Positions 1 to 5,300 of a DNA stretch of 6,345 nt are shown one piece after another. This stretch comes from Prevotellaceae bacterium. GTDB lineage: Bacteria; Bacteroidota; Bacteroidia; Bacteroidales; UBA932. Made by a program: the position numbers and the translations under genes. The notes below the pieces were generated by a model. That model had not been told where the DNA came from. It worked only from the letters and a program-made list of their open reading frames with translations, and searched no databases. Numbering within the stretch: the stretch's first letter is position 1; every line of letters starts with the position of its first letter. The stretch spans positions 1-6,345 of the forward strand of contig JAIROQ010000195.1 of assembly GCA_031257455.1 (NCBI GenBank), in the 5' to 3' direction.

Positions 1-1068
1 TTGGTTGCGCAGGTAAGGCTCAAATCCTGCTTCACGAATAGTATGCACCATACTCTTGGCATCCATGCGTTCCGTAATGCCGGCGGCGGTCAGTACATTT
101 TCTTCCATCATAATAGAGCCTAAGTCATTGGCGCCGGCATGGAGGCATATTTGCGCCGTATCGCGCCCTACCGTCAGCCATGATGCCTGAATGTTTTTTA
201 TATTGTTCAATACAATACGGCTAATGGCTATTGTACGGACGTATTCCATTGGCGTAACCGGTTTCAACGAATAATTTTTCGCTAATTTCGTACCTTTCAA
301 CTGCACCGGCCAACAAATAAAGTTCAAAAAACCGGTAGCGTTTTTCGGTTTTTCGCTTTGCAGTTTTCTAATTTTTAGTAAATGTTGTATGCGTTCCCGC
401 AAGGTTTCAATAAGCCCGAACAACATGGTTGCCGAAGTAACAAGGCGTAAACGGTGCGCTTCGCGCATTACCTCAATCCATGACTGGGCATCGGGTTTGG
501 CAGGGGAAACCTGTTGACGCACGCGGTCTATTAAAATCTCTGCTCCTGCACCCGGCAGGCTATCCAATCCGGCGGCAATTAAACGTTTCAACGTTTCGCG
601 GTAGGTCATTTTCTCCAGTCGCGCAATGTGCGCCACTTCCGGCGGGCCTAAGGCATGTAATTTTAATGTGGGATAGCGTTTTTTCAGTTCCCGGAATAGT
701 GATTCGTAGAAATCCAACTTGTACGAAGGATGCAAACCGCCTTGCAATAATAATTGATTGCCGCCTATGGCAAAAAGCTCTTCAATTTTTTTGCAATATT
801 CTTCTATAGTAGGAGTATTATGCTTGTCGGTTTCATGCAGCTTGCAATGGAAATTGCAAAACAAACAACCTGACTGGCAAACATTCGTATAATTTACATT
901 CCGGTCGATTTGCCATCCAACCGTTCTACCCGGTACATGTTCTTGACGGATAATATTAGCCACCGCCATCAATTTATCGGTGGGCGCATGTTCGTAAATA
1001 TACACCGCTTCATCTTCGGTCAGTGGGTATAGTTGCCGGGCTTTACAGAATATAGTATTTGTGTCCAT
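1..1068 (-). CDS. mqnC: Cyclic dehypoxanthinyl futalosine synthase MqnC (3' end cut by window)
   Basis: This is a radical SAM enzyme of the futalosine route to menaquinone; it cyclises dehypoxanthinyl futalosine to its cyclic form in the cytoplasm. The frame is open for 356 codons from ATG at 1068 to the window edge. The radical SAM iron-sulfur motif CxxxCxxC is present as C64, C68 and C71, directly after the family signature DRNVNYTNVC. Other MqnC-type blocks follow in order: LLQGGLHP (about 107-114), GAGAEILIDRVR (about 173-184), TSATMLFGLIETLRERI (about 211-227), and QASWLTV...GANDLGS.MMEEN (about 294-324). These favour MqnC over its paralogue MqnE. The end at YLRNQ is near the usual family C-terminus, so only a few codons should be missing. 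No Shine-Dalgarno site is visible before the ATG. A terminator-like hairpin ends just upstream, so an independent promoter is not obvious. No other mqn gene is in view. Confidence 0.93.
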   Translation of the reverse strand, partial: MDTNTIFCKARQLYPLTEDEAVYIYEHAPTDKLMAVANIIRQEHVPGRTVGWQIDRNVNYTNVCQSGCLFCNFHCKLHETDKHNTPTIEEYCKKIEELFAIGGNQLLLQGGLHPSYKLDFYESLFRELKKRYPTLKLHALGPPEVAHIARLEKMTYRETLKRLIAAGLDSLPGAGAEILIDRVRQQVSPAKPDAQSWIEVMREAHRLRLVTSATMLFGLIETLRERIQHLLKIRKLQSEKPKNATGFLNFICWPVQLKGTKLAKNYSLKPVTPMEYVRTIAISRIVLNNIKNIQASWLTVGRDTAQICLHAGANDLGSIMMEENVLTAAGITERMDAKSMVHTIREAGFEPYLRNQ

Positions 1069-1113
1069 ACGAAAAACAAAAACCGTAAAACAAAAATCGT
1101 AGTTTTACGGTTT
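1069..1113 (-). terminator. Rho-independent-type terminator after the OmpA-family gene
   Basis: A perfect 12-bp inverted repeat, AAACCGTAAAAC at 1080-1091 and GTTTTACGGTTT at 1102-1113, encloses a 10-nt loop. Read on the minus strand, the stem is followed at once by a T-rich run (TTGTTTTTC) before the mqnC start codon. It begins 19 bp past the stop codon of the OmpA-family gene, which is where a terminator would be expected. The stem is AT-rich, so termination may be partial and allow read-through into mqnC. Confidence 0.65.
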
Positions 1114-1132
1114 ATTAGCGCCTTGTCGTCCG

Positions 1133-3193
1133 TTATCGGCTTATAATCCGAATTTCCGTACGACGGTTCATCCGGCGGCCTTCCGCCGTTACATTAGTAG
1201 CTATCGGTTTTTTCAAACCATAGCCGATATAGCTCAAACGTTCGGGGTCAATACCGGCTTTCACCAGGTAATCAACTACTGATTTAGCGCGTAAGTTCGA
1301 CAACCGCATATTGGCTTCCTCAGAGCCGCGATTATCGGTATGCCCCGAAATCTCAATTTTCACCGTAGGCTGGCTTTCCAGCATTTTATACAATTGCTCC
1401 AATTCATATTTAGATGACGGGGTTGGCTGTGCAGAACCGAAATCGAAGAAAATATTGCGTAATGTTATCGTAGCATTGACATCCAAAGGTACTAATTCGA
1501 CAAACCGGCTGTGTTCTTTCTTCGAGCCATATGGAATATCTATGTTTTCCGATTGGAACATGTATCCTGTAGCTGTAATGGTCATTCCATAATTAGCGCC
1601 TTCGGGAACAGTAGCCGTGAAGCGTCCCGTTTCCCTGTTGGATTCAAATTCCGCTACTACTTTTCCTTTACTGTTGTCTATGATGCTGATTTTTGCCTGC
1701 ACAGGTTGTTGCGAAGCTTTATCAACCACCATGCCGGAAATAGTAACCACTGTGCTGGAACGTATTTGTACGATAGGTTCGATAATATATTCCAGAAAAC
1801 GCGGCGAGTGGTAAGCCAGCATATTATCTTCGTATGTGCTTATAATATTCCGTTCGGCTTTCATCACATTCACCCGATAAATGTCCTGTCCGCCAAAGCC
1901 GCCTTCACGCGATGAAGAAAGGTAAAATACCTGATTGCCGGGGAGCGGATAGAAAAATGTTTCATCGCCTATCGAGTTAATCGGATAACCAACGTTCACG
2001 GCCTCGCTCCAAGTATTGGTAGTCGTATTATAGTCGCTCTTGAAAATATCCAAACCGCCAATGGAATTATGTCCTTCGGATGTAAAATAAATTGTGTAAC
2101 CGTCAGTTGAAACGAAGGAGATATGCTCGTTATAGCGTGTATTGACGCCAGCGCCAAGATTTAAAATTGTTTTTTCCCACTTGCCTTTTTCATTCCGGCG
2201 AGCCATGTAAATATCAAATCCGCCATAGCCGCCCGGCCGGTTGCTGGAAAAGAACAACACCGCGCCGTTAGGCGACAAATAAGCCGAATTTTCATTGTAT
2301 TTTGATTTCACCGGCCGCTTCAAGGCTTTCGGTTTGGTCCACTTGCCGTCTTCCTGATATGTTTCAAATAAATCGGTTTTATTCTTTTTGGAACTTGAAA
2401 ACAGCATATAATTCCGGTCGTCCGACAAGTACAGCAAAGTCGTTAATGGTACGGTTTTCGGAATGGTTATGTACGTTGTGTCATAGCTTTGCCCATTCTT
2501 CGACAACAGCGTAATGCGGTTGCTATTATTTTCCGTCCTGTTAAAATAAATTTGGTCTTCGCCGGCGCTGACTATCGGATGATATTCTGATGCCGCAGAG
2601 TTGATAGCTTTCCCGTAATTATCTACAAACACACGCACAGGCGCATTGATTAACGCCGGTGCATTCTGGCATTCGGTAATAAGCCGGTCAACGAAACTTC
2701 CATATTCATTAAATTGCTCTATCGTGAGTTTGGTTTTATATTTTTGATAATAGCTAACCGCTTCGGTAAACATACTCTGATATTGGTAGGCTATCCCCAT
2801 AAACAAATAAGCGTTGGCATTAGTACGTTCATCCAAACTCAAAGCCTTTTCAAGGTACGGAATGGCTTTATTTTTTTCTACGTAAATATAACATTCCCCT
2901 ATCCGGTAATTCAATGACGCATTATTGGAATTGATGGCCTGTGCCGTTAAATAACTTGATAATGCTTGATTGTAGAAGGATGACACATCCGTTATGCACG
3001 ATGCGGCCAATGACGGGCAAATATTTTTGGCTTGCGTATAATAACCGTCTCCTTCATGCAAAGCCCGCAAAGCCTGCTCTAACGCGGCTTCCCTGCCAAT
3101 AAAATTATCCGTAGTGAAATGGATGTTTTGCGCTGATAATTGAGTAAAGAAACTCAGTGCAAAAATAATGATGATATATTTCGATGTCTTCAT
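1133..3193 (-). CDS. Exported OmpA-family protein with TPR, beta-propeller, CRD and OmpA domains (PorE-like)
   Basis: The product has 686 residues from ATG at 3193. The open frame extends 5 codons further to a TTG at 3208, but the ATG puts a signal peptide exactly at the N-terminus: MKTS, a hydrophobic stretch, then cleavage near LSA|Q at residue 21. TPR-like helices lie at about 75-160. A PD40/WD40-like propeller covers about 200-445, with repeated blocks such as SSNRPGGYGGFDIY, SEGHNSIGGLDIF and SSREGGFGGQDIY. A carboxypeptidase-regulatory-like beta domain lies at about 483-570 and an OmpA_C domain at 575-686. The OmpA domain keeps D620 (GHTDNRG) and R635 (LSNLR), spaced as in the diaminopimelate-binding pair of OmpA, so peptidoglycan binding is likely. 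This layout matches PorE of the type IX secretion system, but many Bacteroidota paralogues share it. PorE is a lipoprotein, whereas no lipobox cysteine is seen here. The 21-bp gap to the upstream TPR gene suggests an operon. Confidence 0.9.
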   Translation of the reverse strand: MKTSKYIIIIFALSFFTQLSAQNIHFTTDNFIGREAALEQALRALHEGDGYYTQAKNICPSLAASCITDVSSFYNQALSSYLTAQAINSNNASLNYRIGECYIYVEKNKAIPYLEKALSLDERTNANAYLFMGIAYQYQSMFTEAVSYYQKYKTKLTIEQFNEYGSFVDRLITECQNAPALINAPVRVFVDNYGKAINSAASEYHPIVSAGEDQIYFNRTENNSNRITLLSKNGQSYDTTYITIPKTVPLTTLLYLSDDRNYMLFSSSKKNKTDLFETYQEDGKWTKPKALKRPVKSKYNENSAYLSPNGAVLFFSSNRPGGYGGFDIYMARRNEKGKWEKTILNLGAGVNTRYNEHISFVSTDGYTIYFTSEGHNSIGGLDIFKSDYNTTTNTWSEAVNVGYPINSIGDETFFYPLPGNQVFYLSSSREGGFGGQDIYRVNVMKAERNIISTYEDNMLAYHSPRFLEYIIEPIVQIRSSTVVTISGMVVDKASQQPVQAKISIIDNSKGKVVAEFESNRETGRFTATVPEGANYGMTITATGYMFQSENIDIPYGSKKEHSRFVELVPLDVNATITLRNIFFDFGSAQPTPSSKYELEQLYKMLESQPTVKIEISGHTDNRGSEEANMRLSNLRAKSVVDYLVKAGIDPERLSYIGYGLKKPIATNVTAEGRRMNRRTEIRIISR

Positions 3194-3214
3194 ATTTTTT
3201 TGTTCCAACTTAAA

Positions 3215-4273
3215 TTAACGACATTCTTGTAAATAAATGGTAGCTTCTTTTACGCCTAATTCCTGCGCTTTCCGCCAATCGGCGCAAGCATCTTTTTCTA
3301 AGCGCAGCATTTCTTTCGCTACCCCGCGATTGAAATAAGCATATCCATAGTTTTTATTCAGTTCGATAGCTAAGGTATAATCGCTGATAGCGGCTTTATA
3401 ATCTTTCAATTTATAGTGCGCATTCCCGCGATTGTTAGCGGCATAAACATAATCGGCTTTTATCCGCAACGCTTCGGAAAAGTCGCTGATAGCGCTTTCA
3501 TAGTTGCCCAAGTCAATATTTGCCAGACCGCGATTATTCAAGGCGCTGTAGTTATCGGGATTCATTTTTATCGCTGCGGTATAGTCGTCTATAGCTTCCT
3601 TATAAAGCCCCTGGCTGCGTTTCAAATTCCCGCGATTATTAAAGGCGAAGTCGATAGATGTTTCATCCAGCGCTATCGCTTTGGTATAATCAATCAAAGC
3701 CAAATCTTCTTTTCCTATTCTACGGTAGGCGGTAGCCCGGTCGTTGAATGCAAAAATATAATCGGGTTTATGTTCGATGGCCTTATCATAATCGGCTATG
3801 GCTTCGTTTAAGTTGCCGCGCTCAAACGAAATACCGCCGCGGTAATAATAGGCATTGGCAAAAGTAGGGTCGGCTTTAATAGCGGACGAATAATCTTCAT
3901 AAGCGCCGTTCACATCGTTCAACGCATATTTCGCTTTGGCGCGACCAAAAAATGCACCGGCGCTTGCGCTGATTTTTATTGCTTCATTATAATCGGCAAT
4001 AGCGCCCGTGTAATCTTTTTTCTCACTTTTAATGACAGCCCTATTCACATACGCCTGGTCAAACCGGGGGCGTAAACGGATAGCTTTGGTAAATTTCTCC
4101 AATGCTTCATCAAATTCTCCTTCTTCCAATAGAATGACGCCTTCGTTATAAACCGTTTCAGCCGTAACCATCCGTGAAGTGGTTATTTCCGTTTTCGTTA
4201 CTACGACAGGCTTCTGTGCATACAGCCCCGCCACAAGGAAGAGCAAAAGCAATAGACTAAATAATTGTTTCAT
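3215..4273 (-). CDS. Exported TPR-repeat protein
   Basis: The product has 352 residues from ATG at 4273. The frame is open upstream to an ATG at 4489, but the 72 extra residues lack family character and run across the promoter and a 7-bp tandem repeat. The chosen start gives a clean signal peptide, MKQLF plus a leucine-rich stretch ending GLYA|QKP at about residue 19. The rest, about 40-350, is roughly nine tandem 34-residue TPR units. They recur as NNRG....G.Y..AI.DY..AI...P, for example at about 210-242, 244-276 and 278-310, and the last ends in DACADWRKAQELG. TPR arrays are protein-binding scaffolds, and this one should sit in the periplasm or at the outer membrane. It is the first gene of a probable two-gene operon with the OmpA-family protein, itself TPR-bearing, so a shared complex is plausible but inferred. 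No enzyme motif is seen. Confidence 0.9.
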   Translation of the reverse strand: MKQLFSLLLLLFLVAGLYAQKPVVVTKTEITTSRMVTAETVYNEGVILLEEGEFDEALEKFTKAIRLRPRFDQAYVNRAVIKSEKKDYTGAIADYNEAIKISASAGAFFGRAKAKYALNDVNGAYEDYSSAIKADPTFANAYYYRGGISFERGNLNEAIADYDKAIEHKPDYIFAFNDRATAYRRIGKEDLALIDYTKAIALDETSIDFAFNNRGNLKRSQGLYKEAIDDYTAAIKMNPDNYSALNNRGLANIDLGNYESAISDFSEALRIKADYVYAANNRGNAHYKLKDYKAAISDYTLAIELNKNYGYAYFNRGVAKEMLRLEKDACADWRKAQELGVKEATIYLQECR

Positions 4274-4303
4274 AACTATTTTTGATATACTTTTTAAACT
4301 GTG

Positions 4304-4311
4304 CAAACTTA
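4304..4311 (-). promoter_or_regulatory. Candidate Bacteroidota -7 promoter element, proximal
   Basis: The minus strand reads TAAGTTTG, an exact match to the Bacteroidota sigma-ABfr -7 consensus TAnnTTTG. It ends 30 bp before the ATG of the TPR gene, which would give a 5' leader of about 20-25 nt. No convincing TTG-type -33 element lies 19-20 bp upstream, so it may be weak or a chance match in AT-rich DNA. Confidence 0.4.
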
Positions 4312-4365
4312 CGCATTTTTTTTGATATAAAAAAATTTCACGAAAAGTTTTTGTAAAATGAAGTA

Positions 4366-4397
4366 CAAAGGTATTATTTTTTTTTGAACTTAGCACA
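4366..4397 (-). promoter_or_regulatory. Candidate Bacteroidota promoter, distal
   Basis: The minus strand reads TACCTTTG at 4373-4366, an exact TAnnTTTG match. TGTG at 4397-4394 lies 20 nt upstream as an imperfect -33 element. The -7 box ends 92 bp before the TPR gene ATG. This is the better-spaced of the two candidates and would drive the TPR and OmpA-family genes together. The transcript leader would be AT-rich. Confidence 0.45.
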
Positions 4398-4473
4398 TAA
4401 TTAACCTTTTTTAACAAAATAAATACCGCTCGTCCCTCGCGCGCTCCGGTCGAAAGGACGGCGTTTTTTAGTC

Positions 4474-4501
4474 GTAAGTTATAAGTCATAAGTCGTAAGT
4501 C
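4474..4501. repeat. Four-copy 7-bp tandem repeat
   Basis: Four successive 7-bp units follow the pattern RTAAGTY: gtaagtt, ataagtc, ataagtc, gtaagtc. The array lies upstream of the TPR gene promoters. The period could allow slippage. No function is apparent. Confidence 0.75.
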
Positions 4502-4550
4502 GCGGCAAGCGCACTAATTCTTAATTTCTAATTTTCTCCGGCGTCAGCCC

Positions 4551-4591
4551 AATTAGTCACATTAAACAATTAATCACATTAGCACATTAAT
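4551..4591. repeat. 17-bp-period AT-rich direct repeat
   Basis: AATTAGTCACATTA at 4551-4564 recurs as AATTAATCACATTA at 4568-4581 with one mismatch, followed by a partial third copy, CACATTAAT, ending at 4591. It directly precedes the two GC-rich hairpins and looks like spacer DNA of the repeat mosaic. Confidence 0.6.
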
Positions 4592-4594
4592 TTA

Positions 4595-4640
4595 GCCCCG
4601 AAGGGGCGAAACATGAATAACCCCGTGCGCAAGCGCGGGG
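4595..4640 (+). repeat. Paired GC-rich hairpins, one with GCAA tetraloop
   Basis: The first hairpin is GCCCC-GAA-GGGGC at 4595-4607. After 13 nt comes a second, CCCCGTGC-GCAA-GCGCGGGG at 4621-4640, with 8 bp including one G-T wobble and a GNRA-type loop when read on the plus strand. The orientation that gives the tetraloop favours an RNA role on the plus strand. The arrangement resembles dispersed intergenic elements I recall from Bacteroidota genomes, but that memory is not verified here. A further 8-bp perfect inverted repeat, CGCGCGGC at 4664-4671 and GCCGCGCG at 4703-4710, follows. Confidence 0.7.
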
Positions 4641-4753
4641 GTTCAAGGCATCTTCCTGCTTTTCGCGCGGCATACTGCCGGTGCATCGTGGAAAACCCGT
4701 GCGCCGCGCGAGTGCAGGGCGGGGTATGTGGTACTAAGGTTGTTTTGTTATAA
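4613..4753 (+). CDS. Doubtful 46-residue ORF within a structured repeat
   Basis: ATG at 4613 opens a 46-codon frame ending in TAA at 4751-4753. The translation begins MNNPVRKRGG, is basic, and has four cysteines (C22, C24, C30, C39). GGGG lies 7 nt upstream and could pass as a ribosome site, but those bases are the 3' arm of the 4595-4607 hairpin. The first 28 bases of the ORF run into the tetraloop hairpin, and the 4664-4710 inverted repeat lies inside it. Constraint may therefore come from DNA or RNA structure rather than the peptide. I do not recognise a family and consider a non-coding element at least as likely. Confidence 0.2.
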   Translation: MNNPVRKRGGSRHLPAFRAAYCRCIVENPCAARVQGGVCGTKVVLL

Positions 4754-4802
4754 AAATAAGGTAGGAAAAATTTACGGATTTACAGATTTGGCTTGCGCCA
4801 CC

Positions 4803-4886
4803 GGGAAGGTTGCCGCACATGCGGCAAGTCGTCTGCAAGGCTACGGGAAGGTTGCCACACGTGTTGCAACCGTCCCGAAGGGCTTA
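4803..4886 (+). repeat. 42-bp palindrome-bearing unit, two tandem copies, plus orientation
   Basis: Two adjacent 42-bp units, 4803-4844 and 4845-4886, both start GGGAAGGTTGCC. Each holds a palindromic core: TTGCCGCA-CA-TGCGGCAA at 4810-4827 (perfect) and TTGCCACA-CG-TGTTGCAA at 4852-4869 (one mispair). Each also holds a mini-hairpin: CT-GCA-AG at 4833-4839 and CCC-GAA-GGG at 4874-4882. Because 42 is a multiple of three, the array also reads as an open frame of 14-residue repeats (GKVA...), but there is no sign that it is translated. Confidence 0.85.
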
Positions 4887-4900
4887 GTAGAGGAAAAACA

Positions 4901-4947
4901 CCTTGTAGGATATGACGCAGCATAGTATGGCGTCATATCCTACAAGG
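4901..4947. repeat. 18-bp perfect inverted repeat
   Basis: CCTTGTAGGATATGACGC at 4901-4918 is matched exactly by its reverse complement at 4930-4947, around an 11-bp spacer that itself contains CATA-G-TATG. It sits between the plus- and minus-oriented 42-bp units. It could form a very stable hairpin or cruciform, or be a head-to-head pair of one repeat end. Neither arm is followed by a T-run on the plus strand, so a simple terminator is not favoured. Confidence 0.9.
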
Positions 4948-4951
4948 GGAG

Positions 4952-4981
4952 ATTTCGTCCCGCAGGGGTCGGCGGGGAAAT
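4952..4981. repeat. Bulged GC-rich inverted repeat
   Basis: ATTTC-gt-CCCGC at 4952-4963 pairs with GCGGGGAAAT at 4972-4981, giving 10 bp with a 2-nt bulge and an 8-nt loop. The left arm overlaps a CCC-GCA-GGG mini-hairpin at 4959-4967, a variant of the CCC-GAA-GGG element seen in the 42-bp units. Just after it, 4981-4996 (TTACACAATGTTGCAA) resembles a decayed half of the palindromic core. Confidence 0.5.
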
Positions 4982-5003
4982 TACACAATGTTGCAAGTAT
5001 GTC

Positions 5004-5087
5004 GAAGCCCTTCGGACGACTTGCTACATGTGTAGCAACCTTCCCGTAGCCCTTCGGACGACTTACTACATGTGTAGCAATCTTACC
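5004..5087 (-). repeat. 42-bp palindrome-bearing unit, two tandem copies, minus orientation
   Basis: Two adjacent 42-bp units, 5046-5087 and 5004-5045 in minus-strand order, are inverted copies of those at 4803-4886. The cores on the plus strand are TTGCTACA-TG-TGTAGCAA at 5021-5038 (perfect) and TTACTACA-TG-TGTAGCAA at 5063-5080 (one mispair). The CC-TTC-GG mini-hairpins lie at 5009-5015 and 5051-5057, with UUCG-type loops when read on the plus strand. Together with the plus-oriented pair they form a long interrupted inverted repeat. Confidence 0.85.
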
Positions 5088-5103
5088 GTATGACATTTTG
5101 ACA

Positions 5104-5141
5104 CTTGCTCGGACACGAGCAGCCGTCCCGAAGGGCTTTGG
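5104..5141 (+). repeat. Divergent copy of the palindrome-bearing unit
   Basis: TGCTCG-GACA-CGAGCA at 5106-5121 is a perfect 6-bp palindrome, followed by GCCGTCCCGAAGGGCTT, which matches the tail of the 4845-4886 unit almost exactly. The core sequence has changed completely while its self-complementarity and the CCC-GAA-GGG mini-hairpin at 5127-5135 remain. It is plus-oriented, like the left pair. Confidence 0.65.
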
Positions 5142-5158
5142 CGGCATTATTTAGTGGA

Positions 5159-5202
5159 GAATGGAGAATAAGCCGCACCAGTCAGCTTGCCATTCTCCAT
5201 TC
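5159..5202. repeat. 11-bp inverted repeat GAATGGAGAAT
   Basis: GAATGGAGAAT at 5159-5169 is matched exactly by ATTCTCCATTC at 5192-5202 across a 22-bp spacer. It borders the right side of the palindrome array and may mark the edge of an inserted element, or be another intergenic filler repeat. From 5203 to 5250 I see only a weak GTTGCG/CGCAAC pairing (5210-5215 with 5241-5246). Confidence 0.7.
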
Positions 5203-5254
5203 ACAAAGAGTTGCGCGGGGAAAGCCTAAGGGAAACAGGACGCAACGATTTTAG

Positions 5255-5274
5255 GAAGCAATATTTTTTGCTTC
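5255..5274 (-). terminator. Hairpin downstream of the TIGR02145 gene
   Basis: GAAGCAA at 5255-5261 and TTGCTTC at 5268-5274 form a perfect 7-bp stem with a 6-nt loop, extendable by a G-T pair. It lies 26 bp past the stop codon of the minus-strand gene, so it is well placed to end that transcript. No long T-run follows on the minus strand, so it may act as a processing or stability hairpin instead. Confidence 0.4.
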
Positions 5275-5300
5275 TATATTATTAAAGTATATGGCTAAAA

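Noticed and set aside
3194..3208. Five-codon TTG-initiated extension of the OmpA-family gene
   Set aside because: The ATG at 3193 places the signal peptide at the N-terminus, and TTG starts are much rarer.
480..3811. Plus-strand ORFs at 480-809, 1311-1592, 1511-1915, 1617-1814, 2302-2514, 2714-2917 and 3416-3811
   Set aside because: All lie antisense to the well-supported mqnC, OmpA-family and TPR genes and show no recognisable domain; the last is a mirror of the TPR periodicity.
4274..4489. In-frame 72-codon upstream extension of the TPR gene
   Set aside because: It would bury a clear signal peptide, spans two candidate promoters and part of a 7-bp tandem repeat, and its sequence has no TPR character.
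4728..4925. 65-codon plus-strand ORF over the left repeat pair
   Set aside because: It is built from the same 42-bp units, overlaps the small ORF ending at 4753 and ends inside the 18-bp inverted repeat. No family recognised.
4803..5087. Possible CRISPR array
   Set aside because: The units are directly adjacent with no unique spacers, occur in opposite orientations, and no cas genes are present.
4884..5147. 87-codon minus-strand ORF reading GKVATHVASRPKGY-type repeats
   Set aside because: The frame is open because the repeat unit is 42 bp. Paired substitutions preserve palindromes while changing residues, and the ORF crosses the 18-bp inverted repeat.
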